Assembly (NCBI RefSeq): GCF_040222615.1
Contig: NZ_JAVKCQ010000233.1
Span: 1 to 43,938 of the forward strand
Source of the DNA: Haliea sp040222615
GTDB lineage: Bacteria; Pseudomonadota; Gammaproteobacteria; Pseudomonadales; Halieaceae
DNA: 43,938 nt
Direction of reading: 5' to 3'
Shown here: positions 33,667 through 42,511 of the stretch, piece by piece
Numbering within the stretch: the first letter of the stretch is position 1
How the letters are laid out: each line of letters begins with the position of its first letter
Position numbers and translations under genes: made by a program
Notes under the pieces: model-generated
Seen by the model: the letters and a program-made list of their open reading frames with translations, nothing else
The model's database searches: none
Told to the model about the DNA's origin: nothing

Positions 33667-34470
33667 TCAGCTCGATGTTGACGGGTACAGAAGGCCGGTC
33701 CAGCTGTGCCGCTCAAAGGGCCGCCAGTCGCCGTGGGGCAGTGCGAGGCGGTCGGCGACGAGATACCAGATCGCCGGGTTGAAAGTCATGCCGCAGTGGC
33801 TGCCGCGCACTTCAATGCTCTGGGTCAGTGCGTGGCCGCCGCGCTGCAGGGTGGTCTGCCAGTTCACCACGCCATCGCCACGGGAGTAGATCGCGGTGGT
33901 GGGCACCGGCGGGGCCACATGCAGGCGCTCCTGCTCAATCGGCAGCTCATCCATGGGGTTCAGCGCCATAAACAGGCGCGAGGGATAGGACGCTGTCAGG
34001 CGGCCCTCACCGAAGGGACTGCCAAGGGAGATGACCTGCCGCACGCGGTCGGGAAATTCCCGTGCCAGTTCGCGGGCGAAGATACCGCCGAGACTGTGGC
34101 CGACCAGGGAGACTGGCCCGCCGTAGCGATCCGAGAGGAATGTAATGCGCTCCTGAAGCGCCTCCAGCACTCCCTCACGAGGCCCCAGGTTGCGGCCCAG
34201 GCCCCAACCGTGAACGGCGTAGCCCAGCTTGGTCAGGTAACGGCGAAAGGATGCGTTGTAACCATCGGCGCCCAGAAAGCCCGGCAGGACCATGACCGGG
34301 TGGCCGTCCCCTCGCGGCGCCTTGTCCAGCAGTTTGCGGCTCAACCGCAGGGACAGCATCTCCACCACCACCCGATGCGCTTCGGTCAGGGCCAGCAGCG
34401 CGTGAGGCGGCGGCACAAACGGATCCAGCTGGACGCCGGTATTGAGATCGATGGCTTCAATGGCCGTCAC
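33667..34470 (-). CDS. Alpha/beta hydrolase (lipase/PGAP1-like)
   Basis: Protein of 267 residues: VMVLPGFLGADGYN (oxyanion loop), nucleophile Ser in VGHSLGGIFAREL, Asp in YSRGDGVVNW, His in EVRGSHCGMTFNP. The order resembles triacylglycerol lipase/PGAP1-type hydrolases. No signal peptide from the chosen start. GTG 34470 with GGGA 7 nt upstream is preferred; the extension to ATG 34548 gives a Cys/Arg-rich stretch without homology. Convergent with fghA, whose stop overlaps the same end within a base or two. Substrate unknown. Confidence 0.85.
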   Translation of the reverse strand: MTAIEAIDLNTGVQLDPFVPPPHALLALTEAHRVVVEMLSLRLSRKLLDKAPRGDGHPVMVLPGFLGADGYNASFRRYLTKLGYAVHGWGLGRNLGPREGVLEALQERITFLSDRYGGPVSLVGHSLGGIFARELAREFPDRVRQVISLGSPFGEGRLTASYPSRLFMALNPMDELPIEQERLHVAPPVPTTAIYSRGDGVVNWQTTLQRGGHALTQSIEVRGSHCGMTFNPAIWYLVADRLALPHGDWRPFERHSWTGLLYPSTSS

Positions 34471-34583
34471 GGGCTGTTCCCTTTTTCGCACCACCGGGCA
34501 CCCCCAGCGTCTTGCATAACAAGATTCATGCACTCGAGCATAGCCCATAGGGTGGGCCGGGGGAAGCCCCGGCCGCGGGCCTC

Positions 34584-35120
34584 CTACAGGCGGGAAATCT
34601 CGCGATCCAGCTCGTACTGCCGTGAAGTGACGTAGGATTCCATGGCTTCCACCCGGCGCAGAGCGGCGTCCAGCCGCTCCCGGGCCCGGCGCAGGCGCAC
34701 GGTACCCGGCTCGCTGTAGCGGAAGACCTTGCGCGGGCGGTAGTCGTGGTGACGCTCATCGTACTCCATCTCCACCTCGACCTCGGGACCGGGGTCCAGG
34801 TCATCCGGCGGCAGGTCGGAGCAATCGCCGCGCCGCGATGAGGGCCGCGGCGCCAGCAGCAGCCAGGCCCCCAGGTAGGCCCACAGGGCCAGGCTGCCGG
34901 TAAACAGGATGGCAGCAACCCACAGCAGGCGCGCTACCCAGTGCGCTATATCGAAGTGATCTGCCAGGCCGGCGCAGACCCCGGCAATTTTGCCGGCGCC
35001 GGTGTTGCGGTAGAGATTCATGCCCCAGCCGGACGCCCGCTGGCGGCGGAAGCGACGCTCCCCGCCGCGCCAGTCCGGGCCCTGGTGGCGACCATGGTCG
35101 CGGTAATGACGTTCACTCAT
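34584..35120 (-). CDS. pspC: Phage-shock protein C (PspC)
   Basis: Protein of 178 residues. N-terminal ~33 residues are Arg/His-rich. The PspC domain (34-95) contains NTGAGKIAGVCAGLADHFDI and a membrane helix at about 68-92. The C-terminus is an acidic linker followed by a helix resembling PspA/B-like coiled coil (VRLRRARERLDAALRRVEAM). E. coli PspC is ~119 residues, so this one is extended at both ends. It senses envelope stress with PspB and recruits PspA. Start overlaps the pspB stop by 8 nt. Confidence 0.92.
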   Translation of the reverse strand: MSERHYRDHGRHQGPDWRGGERRFRRQRASGWGMNLYRNTGAGKIAGVCAGLADHFDIAHWVARLLWVAAILFTGSLALWAYLGAWLLLAPRPSSRRGDCSDLPPDDLDPGPEVEVEMEYDERHHDYRPRKVFRYSEPGTVRLRRARERLDAALRRVEAMESYVTSRQYELDREISRL

Positions 35121-35382
35121 GATCTTGCTCCTTGCTCCGCCGCTGGCGGTCAGTCTGGTCGCGCCAGTTGGCGTGATCCGAATCCAGGATTGTTTCCAGA
35201 ACGCCGATACGCTCGGTCAGCCGGTCCACCGTTGCCAGCAGCTCCTCCAGGGACTGCCGGTCCTCCTCGTTGAGACTGCGGGAGGAGCGGTTGACGCTGC
35301 GGTAGTGCATCGTGATCCAGATCGGTGCCACGACCACCAGAAACAGGATCGTGGGCACAAACATGAATTGCCAGAATTGCAT
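35113..35382 (-). CDS. pspB: Phage-shock protein B (PspB)
   Basis: Protein of 89 residues. N-terminal membrane helix (about 5-25, FMFVPTILFLVVVAPIWI) is followed by a short coiled coil with LNEEDRQSLEELLATVDRLTERI, the PspB leucine-zipper region. ATG 35382 is preferred since GAGG is 9 nt upstream; ATG 35391 would sit directly on that GAGG. Works with PspC as positive regulator of the psp response. Third psp gene in the order A-B-C. Confidence 0.92.
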   Translation of the reverse strand: MQFWQFMFVPTILFLVVVAPIWITMHYRSVNRSSRSLNEEDRQSLEELLATVDRLTERIGVLETILDSDHANWRDQTDRQRRSKEQDHE

Positions 35383-35444
35383 GGTTTCCATCCTCGGGCA
35401 GGTCTGCGGTCAGACAGTATCCTGCCAGTTCGTTGTGGCCGGCA

Positions 35445-36137
35445 CTAGCCGTTGGCATCCCGGCCGGCCTGGCGGGCGTCAAGCTCGGCCTTCAGCCGCT
35501 GCAATTCATCGCTGATACGCTCGTCCTGCTGCAGGGCCTCGATTTCCGCGGCCAGATCAGGCGGCACTTCCCGGCCGACATCCAGCAGTTCCAGCTGGCT
35601 TTCCAGGTTGTCCATCCGCCGTTCAAAGTGCTCAAAGCGCTGAAACGCCGTGTCCAGGGCCTCCCGGTGCATCTGCCGCTTGACCTTGATCCGCGACTCG
35701 ACAGTCTGGCTGCGCATCAGCAGGGCCTGCTGGCGCGACTTGGCGTCGGACAGTTTCTGCTGCAACTGGCCGATCTCCGTGCTCAGCTGGGCGATATGTT
35801 CGTCGGCCGCGGTGAGTTCAGCTGCGACCACGGCCAGCTCGTCCTCAATCGCATGTTTCTCCTGCAGGGCCGCCCGGGCCAGGTCCTCGCGGCCCTTGCC
35901 AATGGCGAGTTTCGCCTTTTGCTCCCAGCTGTCCGCTTCGGCCTGCACCTGCTGCAGGCGGCGGGCGGCAGCCTTGCGGTCAGCCAGCACCCGGGCAGAC
36001 GAACTGCGTACTTCCACCAGCGTGTCCTCCATCTCCTGGATGATCAGGCGGATCATCTTCTCGGGGTCCTCCGCCTGGTCCAGCAGCGCGTTGAGGTTGG
36101 AGTTGATGATGTCCGTCATCCGCGAAAAAATTCCCAT
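35445..36137 (-). CDS. pspA: Phage-shock protein A (PspA/IM30)
   Basis: Protein of 230 residues, nearly all coiled coil. N-terminal amphipathic membrane-binding helix MGIFSRMTDIINSNLNALLD, then DPEKMIRLIIQEMEDTLVEVR, the classic PspA signature. It oligomerises on damaged inner membrane and otherwise holds PspF inactive. ATG 36137 with GAGGA is clear; the longer in-frame reading is noncoding leader. First gene of pspABC, divergent from pspF. Confidence 0.97.
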   Translation of the reverse strand: MGIFSRMTDIINSNLNALLDQAEDPEKMIRLIIQEMEDTLVEVRSSSARVLADRKAAARRLQQVQAEADSWEQKAKLAIGKGREDLARAALQEKHAIEDELAVVAAELTAADEHIAQLSTEIGQLQQKLSDAKSRQQALLMRSQTVESRIKVKRQMHREALDTAFQRFEHFERRMDNLESQLELLDVGREVPPDLAAEIEALQQDERISDELQRLKAELDARQAGRDANG

Positions 36138-36203
36138 GGTTCCTCTCCACTGGGGCCTTGCCCCGATTGACAGCGGCGGTATGCCGTTCCTCCCCAAAGC
36201 TTT

Positions 36204-36219
36204 ATCAGAAACCGTGCCA
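36204..36219 (-). promoter_or_regulatory. Candidate sigma-54 promoter of pspABC
   Basis: TGGCACGGTTTCTGAT on the minus strand: a perfect -24 element (TGGCAC) and, at correct spacing, a weak -12 element (TGA in place of TGC). The E. coli pspA promoter also has a non-consensus -12. It predicts a leader of about 55 nt before pspA. Confidence 0.6.
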
Positions 36220-36234
36220 GAAACCTCAAGGCTC

Positions 36235-36352
36235 TGTTTTTATTGGAGTTTTTAAAACTATCGATACATCCGGCAGAGAAATACCAATTATTAAAGGTTT
36301 TTTTTACCTTTTTATGGGTTTATTAACCTTTTTAAATGGCTATATTTACCTT
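36235..36352. promoter_or_regulatory. AT-rich pspA-pspF regulatory gap with ACCTTT repeats
   Basis: A strongly AT-rich stretch in otherwise GC-rich DNA. It holds an inverted repeat AAAGGT (36293-36298)/ACCTTT (36306-36311), a second ACCTTT at 36326-36331 and ACCTTA running into the pspF start at 36348-36353. The repeats are 20-22 bp apart, two helical turns. Measured from the sigma-54 start they lie about 100-160 bp upstream, fitting PspF enhancer sites. Confidence 0.45.
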
Positions 36353-37378
36353 ATGAAGTCAAAAGACAGCATAATCGGCAGCTCGGCCGCCCTCGCCCGC
36401 GCCCTGGACCAGGTATCCCGGCTGGCCGCCATTAACCGGCCGGTACTGGTCCTGGGGGCCCGGGGTACGGGCAAGGAACTGGCCGCTGAGCGACTGCACT
36501 TTCTCTCCCCGCGCTGGGATGCCCCCTTCATCAAGGTCAACTGCGCAGCGCTGGCGGACTCCCTGCTGGAATCCGAACTGTTCGGCCACGAACCGGGCGC
36601 CTTCACTGGCGCGACCCGGGTCCGCCAGGGCCGCTTCGAGCGCGCCGATGGCGGCACCCTGCTGCTGGACGAACTGGGGGCCATGTCCCTGCGCTTGCAG
36701 GAAAAGCTGCTGCGCCTGATCGAATACGGGGAGTTTGAAAGACTCGGGGGCCAGCAGACCCTGCAGGTCGATGTGCGGGTCGTCGGCGCCACCAATGCCG
36801 ACTTGCGCGCGCTGGCCGCCGCTGGCGATTTTCGCGCCGACCTGCTGGACCGCCTCAGTTTCGATGTCGTGCATCTGCCGGCACTGCAGCAGCGCGCGGA
36901 GGACATCCCCGAGCTGGCGCGCCACTTCGCCATTCAGATGAGTGCCGAGCTGGGCTGGGAGCTGTTCCCCGGATTCAGCGAAGACGCCATGGCGACGCTG
37001 CAGGCTCACCCCTGGCCCGGCAACATCAGGGAACTGAAGAACGCGGTGGAGCGCTCCCTGCACCGCTGGGGCAATGCCCGCCAGCCGGTGGCGGAGGTCA
37101 TCCTGGATCCCTTTGCCTCGCCCTACAGCGAGACTCTGCCCAGCCCGGCGGAAGCGCCCGGGCCGCAGGGTGAAGCGGCGATCCTGGCCACCCCCGGCGT
37201 TAGCGATTTTGCCGCCCGCATGCAAGCGATTGAGCGCCGCCTGGTGCACCAGGCGCTGGCGGACAATGGCCACCACCAGCGCCGCACCGCCGACGCACTG
37301 GGGCTCAGCTACGACCAGCTGCGCGGACTGGTACGCAAGCACCGGCTCGGTCGCCGGCGCCGCCAGCGCTCATCCTGA
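36353..37378 (+). CDS. pspF: Sigma-54-dependent activator PspF
   Basis: Protein of 341 residues (E. coli PspF 325). It starts directly with the AAA+ domain and has no N-terminal sensory domain, as is typical for PspF. Walker A GARGTGKE, the sigma-54 contact loop GAFTGA, Walker B GGTLLLDELG, and the PWPGNIRELKNAVERS block are all present. The C-terminal Fis-like HTH reads RRTADALGLSYDQLRGLVRKH and ends in an Arg-rich stretch. It activates the divergent pspABC promoter when PspA releases it. ATG 36353 is chosen from homology (MKSKDSIIG); upstream in-frame sequence is AT-rich leader. Confidence 0.95.
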   Translation: MKSKDSIIGSSAALARALDQVSRLAAINRPVLVLGARGTGKELAAERLHFLSPRWDAPFIKVNCAALADSLLESELFGHEPGAFTGATRVRQGRFERADGGTLLLDELGAMSLRLQEKLLRLIEYGEFERLGGQQTLQVDVRVVGATNADLRALAAAGDFRADLLDRLSFDVVHLPALQQRAEDIPELARHFAIQMSAELGWELFPGFSEDAMATLQAHPWPGNIRELKNAVERSLHRWGNARQPVAEVILDPFASPYSETLPSPAEAPGPQGEAAILATPGVSDFAARMQAIERRLVHQALADNGHHQRRTADALGLSYDQLRGLVRKHRLGRRRRQRSS

Positions 37379-37545
37379 GCCGGGCCCTGCCCACCCTTTT
37401 CGGGGAGCGCACATACCGGGTAAAGCAGCTATAGTGATAAGCCGTGGTGGTCGCCAGTGCCGCAGGCATGGTACGGTCCCACGGTAACCGCCGGGCACCG
37501 GTTTGCCCGCCACTACAAGCACGCACAGCAACAAGGATTACCGCT

Positions 37546-39009
37546 ATGAGCCTGTCACTCTCCGACCCCACGCTGCTCCAGACCCAGGCCTACATCAACG
37601 GCCAATGGGTCGATGCCGACGACGGCGCCACCTTCCCGGTCAGCAATCCCGCCAACGGTGAGGTCATTGCCAAGGTGGCAAAGACAGGCGCCGCCGAGAC
37701 CCGGCGCGCCATCGAGGCGGCGGAGAAGGCCATGGCACAGTGGAAGGTCGTCCCGGCAAAGCAGCGCGCGCAGATCCTGCGCAAGTGGTTTGACCTGATG
37801 ATGGCCAACCAGGAAGACCTGGCACGCATCATGACCGCCGAGCAGGGCAAGGTACTGGCCGAGTCGCGTACCGAAGTCGCCTATGGCGCGTCGTTTGTTG
37901 AGTGGTTCGGCGAGGAAGCCAAGCGTATTGATGGCGACGTGATTCCCGGCCCGACCCCCGATCGGCGCATTGTCTGTATCAAGCAGCCGGTGGGTGTGGT
38001 CGCGGCCATCACCCCCTGGAACTTCCCCAACGCCATGATCGCGCGCAAGGCCGCACCGGCCCTGGCGGCCGGCTGCAGTATCGTGATCAAGCCCGCCACC
38101 GAGACCCCCCTGTCGGCCTTTGCCATGGCGGTGCTGGCGGAGCGCGCGGGCGTGCCCGCCGGAGTCCTCAACATCGTCGCCGGCAGCTCATCGGCGATCG
38201 GCGGCGAGCTCACCGGCAACCCTATCGTGCGCAAGCTTACCTTTACCGGCTCCACCCCGGTAGGCAAGATGCTGGAGGCCCAGTGCGCCGAGACCATGAA
38301 GAAAACCTCCATGGAGCTGGGCGGCAATGCTCCCTTTATCGTCTTCGACGACGCCGACCTCGATGAGGCGGTGAAAGGTGCAGTGATCTCGAAGTACCGC
38401 AATTCCGGCCAGACCTGCGTCTGTTCCAACCGCATGCTGGTTCAGGACGGAGTCTATGATGAATTCGTCGCGAAACTGGTCAAGGCCACCGCTGAGCTTG
38501 CAGTGGGCGATGGCTTTGGCGACGGCATCAGCATCGGTCCGCTGGTCAACGCCGGTGCCGTGAACGATGTCGACGGCCTGGTGCAGGCGTCGATTGGCGC
38601 CGGCGCCAAGGTCGCCCTGGGCGGCGCCCCGCATGACCTGGGGGGCTGCTTCTACCAGCCCACCATTCTCACCGAGGTGACCTCGGACATGGCGGTGTTC
38701 CGCAACGAGATTTTCGGCCCGGTAGCCCCGGTGGTGCGGTTCAAGGATGAGGCCGAGGCCATTGCCATGGCCAACGACACCGAGTTTGGTCTCGCCTCCT
38801 ACTTCTACACCCGCGACATCGGCCGGGTCTGGCGCGTGGCCGAGGCGCTGGAATACGGGATTGTCGGCATCAACGAGGGCATCATCTCCAATGAGATGGC
38901 GCCCTTCGGTGGAGTCAAGGAGTCGGGCTCCGGCCGGGAAGGCTCCAAGTACGGGATCGACGACTACGTCGAGATCAAGTACATGCTGATGGGCGGGCTG
39001 GACCGCTAG
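37546..39009 (+). CDS. gabD: Succinate-semialdehyde dehydrogenase (NAD(P)+)
   Basis: Aldehyde dehydrogenase of 487 residues, matching GabD length. Motifs: TPWNFPNAMIARKAAPALAAG, FTGSTPVGK, catalytic Glu in MELGGNAPFIVFDDAD, catalytic Cys in NSGQTCVCSNR, and the C-terminal GGVKESGSGREGSKYGIDDY typical of GabD. It oxidises succinate semialdehyde to succinate. ATG 37546 with AGGA 8 nt upstream. The 167-nt gap before it contains a TATAGT (37430-37435) without a clear -35. It converges on a class III aminotransferase, together suggesting GABA catabolism. Confidence 0.9.
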   Translation: MSLSLSDPTLLQTQAYINGQWVDADDGATFPVSNPANGEVIAKVAKTGAAETRRAIEAAEKAMAQWKVVPAKQRAQILRKWFDLMMANQEDLARIMTAEQGKVLAESRTEVAYGASFVEWFGEEAKRIDGDVIPGPTPDRRIVCIKQPVGVVAAITPWNFPNAMIARKAAPALAAGCSIVIKPATETPLSAFAMAVLAERAGVPAGVLNIVAGSSSAIGGELTGNPIVRKLTFTGSTPVGKMLEAQCAETMKKTSMELGGNAPFIVFDDADLDEAVKGAVISKYRNSGQTCVCSNRMLVQDGVYDEFVAKLVKATAELAVGDGFGDGISIGPLVNAGAVNDVDGLVQASIGAGAKVALGGAPHDLGGCFYQPTILTEVTSDMAVFRNEIFGPVAPVVRFKDEAEAIAMANDTEFGLASYFYTRDIGRVWRVAEALEYGIVGINEGIISNEMAPFGGVKESGSGREGSKYGIDDYVEIKYMLMGGLDR

Positions 39010-39031
39010 ACGGCTCCGGCTGCGGGGTGCA

Positions 39032-39057
39032 CTGCTGGTGGCTCAGGCCACCAGCAG
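39032..39057. terminator. Strong hairpin between convergent gabD and aminotransferase
   Basis: A perfect 11-bp inverted repeat, CTGCTGGTGGC / GCCACCAGCAG, around a TCAG loop. It lies 23 nt past the gabD stop and overlaps the last codons and stop of the opposing aminotransferase gene. No T-run follows on either strand, so classical intrinsic termination is uncertain; it may block transcription or protect mRNA ends. Confidence 0.45.
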
Positions 39058-40392
39058 CTGCTCCCGGGTCACATGGGCCAGGGTCTCGTCCAGCGCCCGG
39101 CCCAGTTTATCGGTCATTTCATCGATCTGCGCTTCCGAGATGATCAGCGGCGGGCACAGGGCGATGCTGTTGCCGCCCATGGCGCGCACGATGAGGCCGT
39201 GTTCCTGGGCCCGCAGGGCACAGGAAGCGCCCACGGTGTTGCCGTCGAAGGGCTGCCGGCTGTGCTTGTTCGCCACCAGCTCCAGCGCCGCAATCATGCC
39301 CATGCCCCGCACCTCGCCCACCAGTGGATGGCTGGCGAAACCCTGCAGTTTCCGCTGCATGTACTCGCCCATCACCCGGGCGCGCTCGAAGAGATTGTCG
39401 CGCTCGTAGATTTCCAGCACTTTCGACGCCACCGCGCAGGCTACCGGATGGCCGCCGTAGGTATAGCCGTGACCGAAAATCCCCACCTTGGCGCTGGGTT
39501 CCACCATCGCTTCATAGATGTCACCGGTGACAATGGCGGCACTGACCGGCAGGTAGGCTGAGGACAGGGCCTTGGCCAGCGACATCATCTGCGGCTGGAT
39601 ACCGAGGCTGGTGGCGCCGAAGTCGGCGCCGGTGCGGCCAAAGCCACAGATCACCTCATCGTCCCACATGAAGATGTCGTACTTGCGCAACACCGCCTGG
39701 ACTTTCTCGAAGTATCCTTCCGGGGGCACCACTACCCCGCCCGCACCGCTGATCGGCTCGGCTATGAACGCGGCGATGGTCTCCGGCCCCTCCGCCAGAA
39801 TCAATTCCTCCAGTTCCCGCGCCCGGCGGCTGGCAAACTCCTCCTCCGTCTCGCCTGGCAGACCGTCGCGATAAAAGTGCGGGGCGCCCGTTCGCAGCAC
39901 ACCCAGCGCCTCGAAGGGCAGGCTGAAGTGGGTGTGATTGGGCACCAGGCCGGTCAGGGACGCGGCGGCGACGGTCACCCCGTGGTAGGCGCGTTGGCGG
40001 GAGATGATCTTGTATTTTTCCGGCTTGCCGATGGCATTGAAATAGTAGCGCAGGAGTTTGACCTGGGTGTCGTTGGCATCGGAGCCCGAGTTGCCGAGAA
40101 AAACCTGGGCGTTGTCCACCGGCACCATCTCCGCCAGCTTGTCCGCCAGGGCCATGGCCGCGGGATGGGTTTTGCCGCCAAACAGGTGCGAATACGCCAG
40201 AGTGCGCATCTGCTCCGCCGCGGTGGCCACGATTTCCTCATTGCCATAGCCCAGGGCGGTACACCAGAGACCGCTCATACCCTCCAGGTACTGCCGCCCC
40301 TGGTTGTCGTAGACATACACGCCCTCGCCGCGCTCGATGACCAGCTGCTCGGTGGCCTTCAGGTTGGTAGTCGGGTAGATCATGTGGGTCAT
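39043..40392 (-). CDS. Class III (omega-amino acid) aminotransferase
   Basis: PLP-dependent protein of 449 residues: GLWCTALGYGNEEIV, the phosphate-binding FLGNSGSDANDTQVKL, RAYHGVT, Asp in WDDEVICGFGRTG, and the PLP Lys in LAKALSSAYLPVSA, with FGHGYTYGGHPVA. It belongs to the group annotated as aspartate/beta-alanine/GABA-pyruvate aminotransferases. With gabD opposite, transamination of GABA (or beta-alanine, putrescine) is likely. ATG 40392 with GAGAGGA upstream. It is divergent from a LysR regulator. Confidence 0.9.
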   Translation of the reverse strand: MTHMIYPTTNLKATEQLVIERGEGVYVYDNQGRQYLEGMSGLWCTALGYGNEEIVATAAEQMRTLAYSHLFGGKTHPAAMALADKLAEMVPVDNAQVFLGNSGSDANDTQVKLLRYYFNAIGKPEKYKIISRQRAYHGVTVAAASLTGLVPNHTHFSLPFEALGVLRTGAPHFYRDGLPGETEEEFASRRARELEELILAEGPETIAAFIAEPISGAGGVVVPPEGYFEKVQAVLRKYDIFMWDDEVICGFGRTGADFGATSLGIQPQMMSLAKALSSAYLPVSAAIVTGDIYEAMVEPSAKVGIFGHGYTYGGHPVACAVASKVLEIYERDNLFERARVMGEYMQRKLQGFASHPLVGEVRGMGMIAALELVANKHSRQPFDGNTVGASCALRAQEHGLIVRAMGGNSIALCPPLIISEAQIDEMTDKLGRALDETLAHVTREQLLVA

Positions 40393-40511
40393 GGCGCGTT
40401 CCTCTCGCTGCAGGTTGCTGTAGGCATGTTCAGGGTAGCGCAGACACTCATGGCCTGCAGGCACACCTCGACAGATAATTCTCCACGGCTTGCCTGTATA
40501 ACCACAAGCGA

Positions 40512-40543
40512 TTAAATTTACCCATCCTGGTTAAGTAAAGTTA
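40512..40543. promoter_or_regulatory. Candidate LysR-type operator
   Basis: AT-rich element in the 156-nt divergent gap, with imperfect dyads: TTTAC (40517-40521) against GTAAA (40535-40539), and TTTACC against GGTTAA. It fits the T-N11-A style of LysR sites and ends 6 nt before the LysR start, so autoregulation is likely. Weak evidence only. Confidence 0.35.
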
Positions 40544-40548
40544 CCAAA

Positions 40549-41451
40549 ATGCCCCTCGACCGACGCTTCCCCCTCAACAGTCTGCGCGCCTTCGAAGCGG
40601 TAGGGCGCCACGGCCACCTGCGTCGGGCCGCGGAAGAACTGAACCTGACCCACGCCGCTCTCAGTCACCAGGTGCGACTGCTGGAGAGCGAGCTGGGCTG
40701 CGCCCTGTTCAGCCGTGCCCACAACGGCATGCAGCTGACCACCGCCGGACGCCGCTTTCACGACGTGGTGCAAACTGCGCTCGACGCGCTGGCCGAGGGC
40801 GTGGTGCACCTGGACCCGGCGGCGCTGGCGGGGGAGCTGGTGATCGCCACTACGCCGACCATCTCGATCAACTGGTTGCCCGGCGTCATCCACGCCTACA
40901 GCCGACGCTACCCCGAGGTGGAACTGCATTGCGCGACCATAGAACCTCACCAGCGCAACCTCCCCGCCCGCTTCGACCTGGCCCTGTGCCTGGGGGCACC
41001 GGAGCCGCGCGGCAAGGTGATCGGCAAGCTCTACCAGGAGTATTATTTCCCGGTCTGCGCACCGGAGCTGGTCAGCGCGGAGAAGCCCGTACAACAGCCC
41101 CGGGACCTGCTTGCGCACACTCTGCTGCACGAACGTTTCCAGCACTGGGAAGAATGGTTCGCGACCCACGGCATCGACCGGGCCCGGGGCCAGGGCAATA
41201 TCCACTTCGATTACGGCTTCCAGTCCATTGAGGCAGCGCGCCAGGGTCTGGGCATCGTGCTGGCTGACCGGCTGGAAGTGGCCGCGGACCTGCGCCGCGG
41301 CACCCTGGTGCGACTGCTGGAGCAGGAGATGGCAGTGGACGAGGGTATCTACCTGGTGGCCGAGCCGGAAGCGTCGCGCACCGTGCGGGCGCAGCTGTTT
41401 ATCGATGAATTGCAGCGCTATCTGCGGGAACTGGGGGTCGCACCGGCGTGA
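40549..41451 (+). CDS. LysR-family regulator, GcvA-like
   Basis: Protein of 300 residues: N-terminal winged HTH (LNSLRAFEAVGRHGHLRRAAEELNLTHAALSHQVRLLE), then a periplasmic-binding-type effector domain with GELVIATTPTISINWLPG. The PLNSLRAFEA start and size are typical of the GcvA/AmpR subgroup. ATG 40549. It is divergent from the aminotransferase and probably controls it and gabD in response to an amino-acid ligand (inference from position). Confidence 0.92.
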   Translation: MPLDRRFPLNSLRAFEAVGRHGHLRRAAEELNLTHAALSHQVRLLESELGCALFSRAHNGMQLTTAGRRFHDVVQTALDALAEGVVHLDPAALAGELVIATTPTISINWLPGVIHAYSRRYPEVELHCATIEPHQRNLPARFDLALCLGAPEPRGKVIGKLYQEYYFPVCAPELVSAEKPVQQPRDLLAHTLLHERFQHWEEWFATHGIDRARGQGNIHFDYGFQSIEAARQGLGIVLADRLEVAADLRRGTLVRLLEQEMAVDEGIYLVAEPEASRTVRAQLFIDELQRYLRELGVAPA

Positions 41452-41458
41452 CCGCCGC

Positions 41459-42511
41459 TCAGCCCGGCTCCATTACCTGCTGGCCGCTCTGCAGGCGGTC
41501 GGCGCCGCGCACCACGATGCGCTCACCCTCCTCAAGTTCGCCACTCACCGCCACCAGGCTGGCTTCACCCGCACCGAGTACAACACTGACCCGCTCGGCG
41601 ACCCCCTGCTCGTTAACGCGATAGATGTAGCTCCCTTCGCGACGGATGACAACGGCGTCACGCGGCACCGCCAGGGTCAAATTGCTGTCCTCCAGCGGAA
41701 TCTCCACCTTGACCAACTGCCCGGGCATTATGCTCTCGCTGGCGCCACCCGCAAGATCAATGCGCAGTTCAAAGGTCTGTGACACCGGGTCACCGGCAGC
41801 GATCCGGGTGCGCACCACACCCGTGTCCACAAGCTCGCCCGCGATGATATCGAGGCGGTCACCAACAGCCACGCGCTGCTGGTAGCTGATCGGTACATCC
41901 ACCCGCACCTCGAGTCGCTCCAGATCAACAACACGACCGATAATCTCTCCGGGAACGACATACTCTCCACCCAGCTTGCGGCGTTCCACCAGCACGCAAT
42001 TGAAGCGGGCGCGGAGCTGGGAGCGCGCGATTTCATCGTCCACCTGACGAATACGGGCTTCCAGGATCGCCATGTCCTTGCGCGCAATATCCCGCCGCGA
42101 CAGGGCCTCGTCGAGCAGAAATACCGACAGGTTCTGGGTCTCGCTGAGCGCGACGTAGCGCTCCACCACCTTACTCTGGTAGGCCTCGTTGACAGCCTCC
42201 CGTTCCAGCAGGCCCTGCAATTCCTCGCGGCGCAGCCGCAGCGGAGTCTGATCGAGCCGCGCAATGGGCTCTCCCGCAGCAAACCTGGTGCCGGGTTCCG
42301 CCACCCAGTCCAGCTCACCCGCCACCGCGGCGGTCACCGCAACGTCATTGCGGCTGAACACGCTGCCATTCAGCGGCAGGCGCGCACCCATGGCAACGCG
42401 CTCAACCGTGCCGGTCTCCACCACCGCGGTCGTTTCAGCAAAGGTTGCAGGGGTCGCAAGCGACAGCGCCAGGGCCAGCGTGTGCAGGCCGTAACCCAGT
42501 ACTCGTTTCAT
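41459..42511 (-). CDS. RND efflux periplasmic adaptor (membrane fusion protein)
   Basis: Protein of 350 residues. Signal peptide (about 1-25, ending FAE) is followed by a barrel-sandwich (lipoyl-like) half, VSGELDWVAEPG-type, a short coiled-coil hairpin with REELQGLLEREAVNE, the second lipoyl half with LRARFNCVLVERRKLGGEYV, and beta-barrel and membrane-proximal domains ending LQSGQQV. It links an RND pump to an outer-membrane channel. The ATG overlaps the permease stop by 4 nt (42508-42511). No outer-membrane factor gene follows; LysR converges from the other side. Confidence 0.9.
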   Translation of the reverse strand: MKRVLGYGLHTLALALSLATPATFAETTAVVETGTVERVAMGARLPLNGSVFSRNDVAVTAAVAGELDWVAEPGTRFAAGEPIARLDQTPLRLRREELQGLLEREAVNEAYQSKVVERYVALSETQNLSVFLLDEALSRRDIARKDMAILEARIRQVDDEIARSQLRARFNCVLVERRKLGGEYVVPGEIIGRVVDLERLEVRVDVPISYQQRVAVGDRLDIIAGELVDTGVVRTRIAAGDPVSQTFELRIDLAGGASESIMPGQLVKVEIPLEDSNLTLAVPRDAVVIRREGSYIYRVNEQGVAERVSVVLGAGEASLVAVSGELEEGERIVVRGADRLQSGQQVMEPG

